DNA from: Culex pipiens pallens | Taxonomy: Eukaryota; Arthropoda; Insecta; Diptera; Culicidae | Direction of reading: 5' to 3' | NCBI RefSeq assembly: GCF_016801865.2 | Contig: NC_068938.1 | Span: 114,850,615 to 114,914,614 of the forward strand | DNA: 64,000 nt | Shown: positions 46,864 through 60,454 of the stretch, piece after piece | Layout: each line of letters starts with the position of its first letter | Numbering within the stretch: the stretch's first letter is position 1 | Translations under genes and position numbers: made by a program | Notes under the pieces: model-generated | What the model was told of the DNA's origin: nothing | The model's database searches: none | The model's input: only the letters and a program-made list of their open reading frames with translations

Positions 46864-47961
46864 GGGTGACAATAAAAAAATGACTTCCGGGATATCTTTT
46901 GGCACGAGTCCTTAGGCTTATTATTTTTGAGTCAAATCGGTAAAGGTTTAAGGGTCGCTATAGATCGTTGAAGCTGGTGAAAAAAATCGTTTCATGCATA
47001 CGTATTTTTTTGCGGTCTTGGACAAAGTTGTTAGTCATAAAATTTTACTCAAGAATAGTGCTTCCATCCCGGGAATTCTCGGGATTTTTCCAAAACCGGG
47101 AATTCCCGAATCCACAAATTTTATTTTGCAAATTTAGATTTGGATGTTGAAATAGATGACAAGTTGAATATTTAGTAAACGATAAGAATTTTAAAGCATT
47201 AAGATTTGTAAAAAAATATCACATTAAATTATACCTATACCTATTCAGACTGTAGTCCCGATTTTTCCAGATGACAATATATTGTTTTAAATAATTTGTA
47301 AAATATGTGTTATATAACACATCAAATTCAAAACTTATTAAAGTTTTACATTGACTGATATCATTTTAGTTTTTTTTTTTACATTAAAAATAAATCAAGC
47401 TTGTCTAGTCATTTAAAAATATACAAAATTGGATACAACATTGTAGTTCAGAACAAAAAAATAAATTTATAATTTATTTTAAGCTATTTTAAAACTGTCG
47501 TCCTACTTTAGATTCAAATGTAGATTATCAATTATCACCAAATAATATATTAAGCTAGTTCTTTTATTGCTAGCTTTTAAAAAATAACAAATATAATAAA
47601 AACATAGATTTCAAACTGTTTTAAAAATTTCCCGGGATCTCGGGATCCCGGAAATTTCAGAGATTCTAAAATTATTTTTCCCGTTTCCCGGGAAATTCAA
47701 AACCCGGGAAAATTGGACGCCCTACTCAAGAATCTCACACTTGACAATGAACCGGCACATTCAACGCAATCTTTTGGTGGAATTTGGAAATGTTTGCTTT
47801 TTCCCGATACATTGTTATGAATTTTTCCATACAAACTTTAACGATCAAAACCTCAACTGATTTGGCTCAAAATTGACACAGTTACTTATTTTTATCTAAA
47901 GAATCGAACCAGGAGGTATCTCTTACGATTTGCCAAAATTTTCATTTTTTACTTGTCACCC
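46864..47961. mobile_element. TA-flanked MITE with GGGTGACAA termini
   Basis: The ends read GGGTGACAATAAAAAA and, reverse-complemented from the right, GGGTGACAAGTAAAAAATGA. TA lies outside both (46862-46863, 47962-47963). It is interrupted by a hAT MITE at 47056-47724, so the host element was about 430 bp. GTGAGCCAAATC-like internal sequence is loosely symmetrical. Confidence 0.7.
47056..47724. mobile_element. hAT-type MITE nested in the TA MITE
   Basis: The ends are TAGTGCTTCC and, from the right, TAGGGCGTCC. CTCAAGAA (8 bp) flanks both (47048-47055, 47725-47732). Subterminal sequence is dense in CCCGGGAATTC-like motifs. No transposase. Confidence 0.8.
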
Positions 47962-47964
47962 TAT

Positions 47965-50650
47965 CCAGCTGCCAAAATACGTTTGCGCCCTTTTTAAAAT
48001 ATTGCTCAAATTATGTCATTTGCATTAAAGTGTAACAATTTGAACTTCTGCTGTGAGCAACATTCTACAACAAAAACATCATTAGCTCGCAGTTTTAGCT
48101 TTCCATGAATTCCACTATTTCTGGCCAAATTAGCAGTTTTACCCCAAATTAGATGTTGTCAGTTTCATTTGTTGGAAAACAAAACAAGCCACAAAAGGGA
48201 AAGAAGTACGAATCCGTGCTTGATTGTTGAAAAGGAGTCAATTTCACCAGGCGAAAACATTCAAATAAACCCACTCAGGGTGGCTCTCGAGCTGGACCGG
48301 TCCGCAGAAGGCAGAGGTTGAAAGTGCCTCAGTATAAATAAATAAACATAGCTTTCCAGCCAGGCCAACCGACCGACCGACCGACGAGGGACCGCCGTGG
48401 GTTGAAGTGGAAAACAAAAATTAATCTTGGAAAAGCATTTTCCACCGTGCTGTCGGTCGGCTCGATTCGCGCGGTTTGTCTGGCCTGGCTGCGTGCACCC
48501 TTGACGGTTTCACTATTTTGGCACAGTGAGAGAGGGAAGCAATTTGTGGTGAGAAAATTGGCATTGTGACCAGTTTAAAAATAATTTGCTGAAAAAAAGG
48601 TAACAGAGGAAACGAGCTGCCAATTGGAAACATTTGGACAAAATATTATATTATGAAACCACAATTCCTTGTTGTGAAATTTGAGATACTCCTGCAATCT
48701 TTCTGAGCTTGTTTTTCCGGTTTTCCTTGTATTAGATTTCACTTCAAATGGTAAACAAGGCAAGTTAATACACGAACAGCTGAATTTGAGATTTTTTTTT
48801 TCAAGAGAAGCCATAAGTACCAATAAAATGTACGCAGTAATTTCGCTACCAACTTCATTCAGAATGCACTTTCCATAAAACTAAATATCAAAGATTACAT
48901 TACGAATAGGGATAACTACAACAGTTACTACTTACACATCAATGAAACTCAAGGTTAATTTATGTTGCTCCACTTCCTGACCTGATCATAAAAGGAGTTT
49001 CGTTCCAAAAAAAATGGATGATAATGCCCGAAAGTGGCATTAATTTCACACGACCGCCGTCCTTTTCCCTCCCATTTTCACGCATCACTGATGTGTCCCT
49101 GAGACGCACGGTTGGGCTGGTTGCTTTTTCCTGGCAGCACCCTCGCTTGCCCTTAAATAAATGGCTGGCGTGTGTTCGCCGGTGTCGGTCGCCACTGGCA
49201 AGGAAAAGGTATGACCGTGGTGCTGCTAATGAATTAAATATTAGATTTATTACCGCTTATATTTCGCTAATTTTCGTCCTATTTTAAAATTATGGCTCTC
49301 ATAAAGCGGAATAAAAAGGGGAAACTCATCCCACACAAAAGTAGCAGCGAGAAAATCCTTTCTTATGCATGATGTTAGTTGGGTTTGTTTGGTCGTCCAG
49401 GATATCAACAATCAATATGGTATGAATACATTTGGAAAGGAAAAACGCAAGCAAAATAAACCAGATTTGCACTCTCGGAAATGAATATATGATGGTTTGT
49501 TTTATTTTCCCATTTTCCATGCATCAAGTGAATTCACTAACCGAAAATTGCTGTACTCAATTCAATATTAATTGACTTTATGCATAACGGATCAGTTCTC
49601 ACGGTTGTGAGCCATAGTGTTTCAATTTTGATTTGTTTGCCTTTCGTGTTTATCGAAAACTTTGAAAAATGAAAACGCAAACAAGCCCTGCCAATCACTG
49701 ACAGTTGATCCTTCCATCCCTCCCACAAACTTCCCATTTAGTCGCTGTACAATGTATCCACGTTTTGCTCCAAACACATTGAAAATTCGCTCCAAACGAG
49801 AATACCTGCCACATTCACTCTCAATTGACCGAATTTGGGCTCGCCTGCCGATAGTCAAATATGTTAAATAAACTAATTTATTTCTGCCATCAGTTTTTGA
49901 TGTGATAATCAGATTTGTTATTCGATCCCGAAAATGGGCTGGTTCGTATAAAATTCAAATAAAACCGCCCACGTGCCCACCTTAACAAGCCATGCCATGC
50001 TGCTCCTCACTTATGCATATTACACACATAGAGTGCCTGGTGCTGCTAGTTTTGTACAAGTGCAGCGAGCTGCAGCTGGAAATCGCAAGGCAGCGAGCGC
50101 AAAAATTTAACGAGCAACTTGGAAACAAAAATCGGATGTATGTTTTTCTTGCTGGGCACTAATTAAAATTGCTCACAAGAGTATATGTTTGCTTTTTGCA
50201 TTTAACACTTTTTTTTCATTTGTGTGAAAACTTATAGAGTTAGTTTTTTTTTCTCTTGGAACGTAATAATAAAGCACGATTACTTTATCATGTTCTTGAA
50301 GCGAAAATTCTAGAAATGAAAACATAAATTTTCAAATATTTTTAAGAATACGTCAATTAATGTTACAAACAAAAATAAGTTATCCTGCTGCAATTTAGGG
50401 AAAAAATAAATATTACACCCAGAAACATGTATGTAATTTGGAAAATTATCTATTTGTAGACCTTTAAAAATGCAAGGCACGACTATATAATTAAGAAAAA
50501 GTTAAGAGATCAGAAAATTTACAAAAAATATCATTTTATAACATTGAAAATCGGACCAACAGTTTCCGAGATATCCTCAGTTGAAAATGACAAGATAATA
50601 AGATATCACTTAATTAAACTCATTTTCAGCTTTGCAAATTTTTTGTGAGA
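47965..50650. other. Low-repeat sequence without recognised gene
   Basis: A short CCGA microsatellite lies at about 48368-48385. The rest has no supported frame or repeat, although parts near 48.3-48.5 and 49.0-49.2 kb are moderately GC-rich. Confidence 0.35.
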
Positions 50651-50659
50651 CTGTATCTC

Positions 50660-52520
50660 AGAAACTCATTTATATACACCATATATTCTTTTTTTAAGTC
50701 ACCTTTTTTTAAACGATTCTCGATTTACGCAACTTTTTTTAAGTCATGACTTAAAACGAGAATATGACTTAAATTAAGAATCTTTGGAAATTCGTAATTT
50801 TTCGGAGAGTTTTCAAAATGTATCAATTGTATGTTATTTTGTTATGATATTGCAACATGTAAGCATAGTTTTGGAACATCTGGGATGTTCTAGTACATCC
50901 GAAACTTGCGGAAATTTTGAGCAAGAGGTTTACCAAAAAACAAGTCGAAACTTCAAGATATTGACTACGGATCCTACCCAGACTACTTTAGTGAGTGTGG
51001 TAGGCTACAGTGCATTGTTGTAAGAACTTATTGGGATGATCTGGGTCATCCAAGGACTCCCTAGAGTTAAGATCTGTGAATCTACCGCCGTAACAAGCAA
51101 GAGGTCGACGGGTTTTGAACCCGGAACATACCCGCATAGCTTCAGTGAGTATGGTAGACTACTTTGCTGGGGTGTTGGGATGTGTTTGGATGTCCTGGGT
51201 CATCCAAGGAGTCCCTAGAGTTAAGATCTGTGAATCTACCGACGTAAGAAGCAAGAGGTCGACGGTTTTTGAACCCGGAACATACCTGTATAGCTTCAGT
51301 GAGTATGGTGGACTACTTTTCTGGGGTGTTTGGATGTGTTTGGATGTGTTTGGATGTCCTGAGTCATCCAAGGAGTCCCTAGAGTTAAGATCTGTGAATC
51401 TACCGACGTAAGAAGCAAGGGGTCGATGGTTTTTGACCCCGGAACAAAACCGCATAGCTTCAGTGAGTATGGTAGACTAGTTTGCTGAACATCCCAATCT
51501 GGGACATCCAAGGACTCTCTGAAGTTAAGACCCGTGGGTTCACCGCCTTAACAAGCAAGTGGTCAACGGTTTTTGACTACGAGACATACCCGCATTGATT
51601 CAGTGAATATGGTAGACTACTTTGATGATGTATTGGACTGTCTTGGGTCTTCCAAGAACCCCATTGGGTTATAACACGAGGGTCTACGGCTGTAACAAGA
51701 ACTTTCTGGAATGGGATGTTCACATAACAGCAAAGAAGTCTATCATACTCACTGAAGCTCTGCGAGTATTTCCCAAACGTTGATCTCTTGCGTTTTACGT
51801 CGGTTGACCCACAGATCTTAACTCCAGGAAGTCCTTGGATGTCCCAGAACATCTCAACATATCAGCAAACTAGTCTACCGTACCCACTGAAGCTATGCGG
51901 ATATGTTCCGGGGTCCATAACCGTCGACCTCCGGCTTGTTACGGTGGTAGACCAACAGATCTTAACTCCATGTAGTCCTTGGGTGTCCCATAACATCCCA
52001 ACACATCAGCAAACTAGTCTACCATACTCACTGAAGCTATGCGGATATGTTCCGGGGTCCATAACCGTCGACCTCTTGCTTGTTACGGTGGTAGACCCAC
52101 AGATCTTAACTCCAGGAAGTTCCAGATCCAGACCCAGACCCAGACCCAGATCATCCCAATAAGTTGTTACAATAATGGTCTGTAGCCTACCACACTCACT
52201 GAAGATGTCTGGGTAGGATCCGTTGTCAAAATCTTGAAGTTTCAACTTGTTTCTTTGGTAAGCCTGGTCACATTTGCGGATGTTTCGGATGGACTAGAAC
52301 ATCCCAGGTGTTCCAAAACCATGATAAAATGTTTTAATAACATTTCTTAACAAAATTAAATTGATATATTTTGAAAATTCTCCGAAAAATTACGAAACCC
52401 CAAATATTCTTAATTTAAGTCGTATTATCAGTTTAAGTCATGGACATTCTTTTTATAAACGATTCTCCATTTCGTTGTGTAAATCAAGAATATGGTGTAG
52501 TCTCATAGAGCATATTGTAG
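50660..52520. mobile_element. Second foldback element built from ~140-bp monomers
   Basis: The outer arms (about 50660-51020 and 52180-52520) pair imperfectly: TTCTTAATTTAAGTC at the right is the complement of GACTTAAATTAAGAA at the left, and GATGTTCTAGTACATCCGAA pairs with the region near 52280. The centre holds about five forward monomers and about four reversed ones, meeting near 51710. Exact ends and a duplication could not be fixed. No transposase. Confidence 0.75.
51026..52130. repeat. ~140-160-bp monomers, forward then reversed
   Basis: TTAAGATCTG recurs at 51068, 51221 and 51385, and GTTAAGACCCG at about 51524. After 51710 the complement AGATCTTAACTCCA recurs near 51813, 51957 and 52101. 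Shared landmarks with the 784-3694 foldback are CTACCGCCGTAACAAGCAAG and CATCCAAGGACTCCC. The copies are more diverged here than in the first foldback. Confidence 0.85.
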
Positions 52521-52529
52521 GAAATTTTC

Positions 52530-54010
52530 TCAACTGACATTTATCTTTTTGTTGCGTCGGAAAAATAGTTATATGATTTTTTGTCCAAGTTTTTGATATT
52601 ATCCAAAAAACTAATTCCAAATTGTCTATTTTAGTCCCCTAAAACTTTGCGCAAGACGCCAAATCGATAAGAAAATATCTTTCTCAATGTACAAAATTCA
52701 AAAATCGTAGAAAACGAATTGTTTGCTGTGTAGATTGTAATTGTTTTCTTACAAAAAATCGAATAAAAAATTCAATAATGGCTGTACCTCGAAAACTACA
52801 TCAGCAAATATTTTCTTTTTTTTTTTGCTCCGAGATGGGCTATGCTATGCTTGACAGTCAACTAAAAGCTCGGATTGCCATTTTTTTGATAATAACGGTA
52901 TTTTGAGCACCGTGCACCTTTTCAAATACTTTAACTGCCAACTATTTTCTGTGTCAGTAGATTTTATTTAGGTGATTACTCCAATCGTAATTATATTCTG
53001 TGATACTTTTTTTGCCAAAATAAGATGTAATGCTAAGCAGTTGCTGGAATTGTTGATTTCCTTTGAACAAAATTTTATCGAAGTAAACAGCCGCCCATAT
53101 AGTGGAATTTCTAGACTTGAGAGAAGAATAATCGAAGGATAATGGTAGCCAGTCAGCAGACAACTCACTTCCATCGCCACCCTCACACCAGTGATGTAGA
53201 AAAAAAAGTAAAAAGCGATTAAAGTTTTATTCCTCAGCGCAGTGCACTCTCATGGACATAAATTCTTATGCTCAAGAAAAAAGGAAAGACACCATGAAAC
53301 GTCTCAATTCAGTACCGTAGTTTTTCGTTGAGATGTGTATGAAATATTTATGAAAACTTGAGAATTCCCACCCGTCGTCTTCGTCTGGACAATTCTAGAA
53401 GGATTTTTTTGTGTGAAAGAAATCACCAAGACCTTCACTGTGTCAACACACTTGCGTACTGCGTTTTGTAGGTCAGGAACAATTATGAGTTGGCGGTTGT
53501 CTAAAAGTGCTTCACGTCAAGCATCATTTCCTCAAATCTTTTCCTCTCGAAAGAAAAAAGCATGATGTGTAGAAGAAGAAGAAGAAGTAAACGGAAGAAG
53601 AAAAAAGTTCACAGGGGACAAATTACATGCTCTAAGTCACGTTAACTTTAAATTACCCGTAATGAATGGCACTCGGCAAGCAACAGGAGCGCAACAAGCT
53701 TTTTGACCTGAAGCACTTTCTCGTTTTTCCTCCCAGAAGGTGGCTAGCTGCTGCTGTTGCTGCTCACTTGTGCCAACTCTTGAGAGATTCAACTTTGATC
53801 AGATTCGTGCTGCCTCCCACACATCAATGAGAACGTTTTGCTTTTGTGGTCGTTTGCTACATATTCGGTCGGGTGGTTCTTTACCTTTAATTGATAGTTA
53901 AAGGTTTTTTTTTATGAAAAAGTAAAACATTTTTCTTTACACGCGTATCTTTTGATAAGCATATTTTAATCCTCAAAAACAAAATCAAATTGTGGTTTGG
54001 TTGAGCGTTT
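52530..54010. other. Low-repeat sequence without recognised gene
   Basis: There is a GAAGAA run at about 53574-53608 and a CTG-rich tract near 53748. No gene is supported. Confidence 0.35.
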
Positions 54011-54011
54011 T

Positions 54012-54330
54012 AGCAGAATGATCAAATTATTCGCTCTACAGTTCTCGATTGCGAGATTCCTACTCGAAACTAGGTGTCCGAAGGCTTGATTGTTGAGGCA
54101 ATTATAAAACTCTTTTTACACCTAAGCTTCCATCACCCCGGGATTCGACTACCAGCGACTCCACCGAGACAGGACCCAGAGAGACGAATCCTACACGGTT
54201 AGTCCGGGGCCAACATTTACTTCCCCGTCCGACGGAAGGCGTGATCAGACAAATCTCGTCTCGAATAAATGCCACCGGTACCGTCGGGATCGAACCCAGG
54301 CCGATTGGGTGAGAGGCAACCAATATTTAC
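54012..54330 (-). mobile_element. Dimeric SINE, internally deleted copy
   Basis: It follows the copy at 32948-33341 closely (GTCTGATCACGCCTTCCGTC, CCTGTCTCGGTGGAGTCGC, GCCTTCGGACACCTAG). The second tRNA-like unit has lost its anticodon stem. A flanking duplication was not found. Confidence 0.75.
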
Positions 54331-54532
54331 CATTTTTTGCCTTTTTGATTTATATTTGAAGAACAATTGTCTTTCATGTATTGTTTTCTGAATTTCAGTG
54401 TTCATTACTTTTTAAGCACATTGTAAGTGGTCACAGTGGAAAATTAAGTGAAAAAACCCATTCTGAAGCTTTGGTTTCTTTAGAAGAGTTGTAGGTAATG
54501 GGAAGGGGCAGTTTTTGGCTTGGTTGAAACAT

Positions 54533-54609
54533 TTTAAATCAAGACTAACATTTCAAAAGGGGGTAATATTGAATGTTTGGCCCATTTGAAATGTTAGTCT
54601 TGATTTAAA
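54533..54609. repeat. Perfect 25-bp inverted repeat
   Basis: Positions 54533-54557 and 54585-54609 are exact complements (core AAGACTAACATTTC / GAAATGTTAGTCTT) around a 27-nt loop. It borders a palindromic fragment at 54637-54750. Confidence 0.85.
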
Positions 54610-54636
54610 AATAGTAGTTTATGCAACAAGTTGCAA

Positions 54637-54750
54637 AAACAGGATTTTTTCAGCACGAGTCGTACATTTATCCTACGAGGTTCACCGAGTTGGATAAATA
54701 CGAAGAGTGCTGAAAAAATCAAGTTTTGCAACGAGTTCCATACAACATTT
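54637..54750. repeat. Palindromic fragment, uninterrupted relative of 14050-14640
   Basis: CAGCACGAGTCGTACATTTA and CGAGTTGGATAAATACG are the reverse complement of the sequences flanking the MITE at 14129-14566, joined without insertion. Confidence 0.7.
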
Positions 54751-55299
54751 TTTGCAAATCCGAAAAACACCCATTGAGTGATATTTTAAGTCAAATTTTC
54801 ATGTATTTTGTCAATAAATCGTTTAAAAAAAAATGTTGAAAAGTGTTACTTTTCGAAACAAGTGCTGAAAAGTTCAACTTTTCAGCACCCATTTCAGTGC
54901 TGAAAAGTAGAACTTTTCATCATTTATTTTGAAAAGTGTTGCTATTCGATTCTGTTATTTTTGGTACAGAAAAGTAGGATATTTCGTCGTTCAAGAATGA
55001 CAGGAAAAGTACGTTGTTTCACGACGGAATCGCAAAAAATATTTTTTTCGAAAGGATCGGAAAATTTCAAGAATGTTTCATAATTTGACATTGTAAATCG
55101 GACCATTAGTTGCTGAGATATCGACGTTAGAAAATGGTGGGTTGTTTGGGTGGGACTTAAAAAACATCAATTTTCCTGTTTTTTAACCTTTGCTTGGAAA
55201 TATCTCAGCAACTGAGGGTCGTATCAACAAAGTTCAAAAAAGCAAAATATAGAGAATTTTCTCAGCTTTTCAAAAATATTTTTTTCAGGAGTGAGCAAA

Positions 55300-58200
55300 C
55301 ATTGGCACTTATTTAAAAAAAATGAAAAACTGCGACTATTCATGATCATATGTGTGTTAATTCTGTATGTGTTTTCTTTATGGAATACTGTTAAAATGTT
55401 AAAATGTTATCTATTTAGTTATATGGAAAATCAATTCTCTACCATCGAAGGCGATCTACTAACAGCTGAAAAACTCGCATGTGCTACGGTTTCACCATTT
55501 GCGATGTGATCTTGGTAAAAGCTATGATAAAACATTTTGGTACCGATATAAGCCGTTATAAATCGTTTAAAAATCGTGTAATACTGGCTAGTTTTGAGCC
55601 AGAACTGATGAAGAAGGAATGGATTTAAAATAGGTTTTTATTTATTTATTCATTCGTCAAACATACTTAGATGATCGTTGCTAAGTTTCTAATTACAAGG
55701 GGGGAACATCTATCTTTGGTTGTAGAACTGTTTTTCATGGTCAATTCATCATTGTGAAATCGATTATGTTATTATATTATAATTAGACAAGAGCAATTAT
55801 ATTTAATGCATTTCGCCATATTGCTTAGGGCCAGAAACGCAGCAATTTTGAATTTGGAAGCAATAATAAACAAAAAATACTATTTTTTGAAAAAACTATT
55901 TTTTTTTTGAGAATTGAGGGTGCTCAGGGGTGCTCACATTAATTTTTCAAGCTATTTTTGAAAATTGGTCGATGATTTTGTTTTGCATACCTGTTGTGGT
56001 TTATTAAAAGTATAAAAGTGAACAAATCTAATGAATAATTAAAAAAGAATTAACATAATATTGCCAAATAATTATCATCTGCCATCAGCCAAGTCATTGT
56101 ATTTGTGTGTAAGAATAATTTATTTTCATTAAGAATATTAGAATTTCAGGACTTCTTCAAGACATGCTCTGATCTAACATTCAAGACTACCTACAGAATA
56201 AAAGAAAACCTTTTTCCAAGCCAAGCTGTTTTCTTCTTGTTTTGAAGAGCTCTTTAATACATTTATAAAGAACATAATAAAATTGGTAAGTTTTAAGATG
56301 CTCTTCCAAAATACTCTGGATAACCTCCTAAAATTGTTCATTTTGGCTTTAATGTTGATTTAATTCGTGTATAACTCAGCATATAAAACCAAAAAGCATT
56401 TCATTTGAATTTTCTTTAGAATTCTACAGAAACTCTTAGAAAATATTATCAAATTGAAATTGTTACTTGGGATGCTGGCATTGGGTCAAAAACATGAAAA
56501 ATGTGGTGCAAAAACAAAGTTTGTGCTGGACGAACCAAGCAGTGTCCCATCTTTCGTAGGAAAAGTGAAATCGAAATCCAACCTAAAACTATGAAGAAGG
56601 ATTGTAAAACTGCGATCGACTTAGGACCGGCTCTGCACAGCAAACGTGTCTCAAGTTGCCGTAATCTGCGGTCTGATTAGAGTAGCATTGATTGTGTTCG
56701 CAAAGTTTCTAGCACGTATTGGAAAAGTTTTAGATTGTCTTTGTGTCGTTAACCCATAAAGAATATAGATTTAAAAAATCTCTGCGATATTCAGTTTTTG
56801 TAATATGATTCAAGGACTTTTTAAAAATCTGTGCGAAAGTGGAATTCTTCTCAAATTTTTTATTTATTTCAACTGAGTCCAGATGCGAAAATTTCTTCCA
56901 ACGCATTCCTTCATTTTTCAAGAATGGTTCGCAGCCTGGTATTAAAAACTCCTCGACAAGCGGAAGTTTGCAACTGGGATTCATTGTGTTCCTTCCTGGC
57001 TTTGGCTTGCCGTTCCCAAGCAGTGCGGATTCGTCGTCGTCGAAAACGGGTTGGCTGGTGCCATAGTGACCGTGATGACTTGAAGCACTTTAATCCGCTT
57101 ACGAGATGCAGTGGCAGCCCCTCCGGCGAACGCAATAAAAAAATGTTCATTTCGGATTATGCCTTTCAAATGACTTGCCCTGACGCTGCTGCTGACTGCT
57201 GGCTGGTTGATGATGTTGCAATGACAGACTTCATCCATCTGACGGGGGATCTTGAAATGCTTTGAATTTATTATTAATATTTATATATGAAGATTTTGGC
57301 GTCCGATTGTCTCGATGGCATAAAAGATAGTCCCGCTGGGAAAGTGTTGCAAAAAAGCTGTAGCTTTCACTGAGTAACTTGGAAAAAGGGATATTTTTTC
57401 AGAGCTCTCAAGGATTTGACTAGCAACTTTATTCTCAACAGCTCTATAGATAAAAAACTGTTTTGTTTGTGAATATTGTATATTTGACAAATAAAACGTT
57501 CATAATTATTAGGAAATCCGTCCAAAAGACAACAAAATTCCTGTAATCGTAAAATCCCACTACATCACTCTATAAACCTGTAGTTTCATCACCAAGCTTT
57601 GAACATAAACCGCTTGTCACATTTTCCATAAAGTGACGTAGCTCAAGACTTTGCGCGCAATTGTTATGCTGAACCTGACCTGCCCTCTCGTGCACGTGGC
57701 ATTCTGTGGCTCGCAACCCGCACAGCACCAAAGGTTCCCATAGTGTATCGTGTCGTCAATCGCCGTCAACTGGCCATCATGGCGAGGTGTTGAGTCCGTA
57801 GTTGACACCATCCACAAAGCGCCACCTAGTTGCCATTCTTCCATCCCGCACAGCTCCTTCTCTACCGCCGGATGCATAAATATGAACGCTCGAACCACAA
57901 TCTCCGCCAACACAAAGCTAGTCAGTGCCATGTGGCTTTCGACAGATTTTGTTCGTGAGTTTTTTTTTTCTCTCCGTGACAGTTCTCTAGGAAAAACGAA
58001 ATCAAGAACGAAATTTTTAAATAATTATTTTGTAGTTCTTCAATTCCTACTCCAACTTAAACAGAGCGTGTGATGATGATAATAATCAAATTACAATCGA
58101 AATTTTTCAAGTTGATGTGAGTAAACATGAACATACTTCAATCGACAGAGTTGAATTGTAGTGGATTCTCAACTTATAAATAAAATTGTAAATTTCGGGT

Positions 58201-58385
58201 AGAAATTGCTTGCAAAAATAGGGGTGTTCGCATTTTTGCTCATAAGAGGGTCCTGTTGATGAGCATATTTTGTTTCATTATATATTATTTCTGCATGTTT
58301 ACGTAGGAGATGATCTTGAAAATATTTTCGGTACATTTACCGAAATCTAAGCACCATGCGTCTCTAGCAAAATTACTAGGAATTC
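55300..58385. other. AT-rich, low-repeat sequence without recognised gene
   Basis: Frames up to 144 codons (56831-57265) overlap others on both strands and have no motifs. Nothing further is supported. A degenerate inverted pair around GTTGCTGAGATATC lies just before, near 55100-55215. Confidence 0.35.
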
Positions 58386-58391
58386 ATTTCT

Positions 58392-58547
58392 GGAGTTTTT
58401 TTTTGAAAAGGTCCAATAAACCAAATTTCCAGTTTTTGCTTTTTGGGTGTTTTTAAAACCGCCTTGAGTCAGGGATATTAAAAAAACACCCAAAAAGCAA
58501 AAACTGAAAATTTGGTTTATTGGACCATTTAAAAAAAAACTCCAGAT
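58392..58547. mobile_element. Small hairpin MITE or MITE fragment
   Basis: GGTCCAATAAACCAAATTT on the left pairs with AAATTTGGTTTATTGGACC on the right, and the stem extends through AAAAACACCCAAAAAGC. Arms are about 65 bp with a ~26-nt loop. The duplication is not clear. Confidence 0.65.
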
Positions 58548-58569
58548 TTGTATGGAAATGATTCTTTTG

Positions 58570-60454
58570 GTAAAAAGTCATAACTCAGAATCCTGGGAAA
58601 AAAATAACTGGAAATTCATTTGTTTGGAGATGAATGCTACTTTTGATTGATGCAACCAAATCCAATAAATTATCATATCTCGGAATCCTGTTTGTGAATA
58701 TCATCAATTTATGGATATGATACACAAAATAGTGTCACCTCAACCATCAAACAACCAATAAGGTCATTCCACCTCAATCAACATTTTCTTAACAACATAT
58801 TTGACGAAGCTGTTTTCAGACCATTGTAAAATGCATGAATCCCGAGTTTCATCCTAAACGGATCAACCGATTTTTTAGCATTTTAAAAGTTTAGCATTTT
58901 TCGCGATTATTGGAAATAAAAACTGCGATATAACTGGAATGTCGAAGGTTGATTCAGGGCTGAATTTGAAGAAAATTGGACCTAGATTCAACTGGGTGAG
59001 TCCATTTTAAAATTTTGAATTGTTTTCAGACTGTGTTGAGCAAAATAAATCTTGTTGCTTAATTCTCACATTGAGCGCATATTTCAACATTTGTTTGACT
59101 ACACTATTCTGTTCCTGAGAAAATTTAGATATTGAATTATTTTTCCTTATAGTTCACGAGTTATTGAGTTATAATGGTAAGAGTTTCATAATGAATCGCG
59201 TATCGGTATTTAAAAGGTAGGATATTTCTCTGCTGCATAACAAATTGACCTTTTTAAGCCAACCGCACCGAATTTCTAGTATAGTATACTAAAAATTGCA
59301 GCAAATCAATGATAAGATGATCTCAGCATCCTTGCAGTTCAGGAATCGATTAAGACTCTTACCCAAAGTGCTTCAGTTGGAATTTTAGTTCACGCGAATC
59401 AATTTTGAGGTTAACATTGAAATAAACTTAAGTTTGGGTTTACAATTCCTCTGATTTTGCGGAACAACTCTACGCCGAATTTTGTTCAAAATCAAGAAAC
59501 AAATGACGAAAAATGTGATAATTACATGTTTAAATGGTAATAACAACTCCACCATATTTGAGATGCATAACTTCATTTCACATTCAAATAACATTTTTGA
59601 GCCAACAAGCTCTATGAAATCTTTACAAACTAGAGATTTCACCAAGACAATAAAAAAATGCCTCAAAATATGCCATCTTAAATGTAAAATACAAGAATCG
59701 AAAGTTTTTTTTTCCAAATCCTCGAGATTTCTCTCCCGGAGCTATTCTCATCTCGCCGGAGATCGGAAGAATGCCACATCAACGCGGTGGTACGACGACC
59801 GGCAAAACGACGCTTGGACGGACGGATTGGCACTATTTTTGTGTGCTAGACTTGCTGTCACTGCAGCAGTGCATTGCGTGGTCGTGGCTTTGTTCTGCCA
59901 TAGGGAGGCTGCCAGTAGAAGCCCACCGACAACTCTTCACACAGGTTCAAAAGTCATTTCGGTTCCGGATTTTGCCTTCTCACTTTATTTTTTCGCTCTC
60001 CTAACCATCACCCATCTATCAACACCACATTTTGCAGAAGGTTGTGTTGTGCCTTCTTTAATTTTAGTCTCTTCCTCGTTTTTTTTTAAAGCAGCTTGGC
60101 TCGGAAGTCTAAACTGACCAACACGTGATGCGTGTGACTGATGGAGTGACCTTTGTTGAGATCCGATCGAAGGTTTTTTTTTGCTTTCGTTTCAAGGCTT
60201 CTTTCCCATTGTCACCGGTGATTCACGATTTTGGCAGTGATTTAAATGAGTTTTAGTTATCTTCGAAAGCCATTTCACACCTTCAGGTTGGTGACGATTG
60301 ATCTTCTGCGTCATCTATAGGGGATGAGTGATGGCTTAGAAATTGAGAGGCACTGGGCATAACTGTTTTTTGAATCCATGATTTGACTGATTGGTTTGTT
60401 TTTTAGTCTTTAAAATGGTAGTTGTACGGAAGAACGATAAGTTAAACAATTTTT
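58570..60454. other. Low-repeat sequence without recognised gene
   Basis: A 211-codon plus-strand frame at 59482-60117 is the longest here. It has AT-biased, low-information residues, several overlapping frames and no motif, so I do not call it. Confidence 0.35.

Noticed and set aside
56831..57265. 144-codon plus-strand frame with overlapping frames on both strands
   Set aside because: Four overlapping frames of 75-144 codons compete here, none with a recognisable motif.
59482..60117. 211-codon plus-strand frame
   Set aside because: Composition is like translated noncoding DNA, with no domain, no supporting start context and overlapping alternatives.
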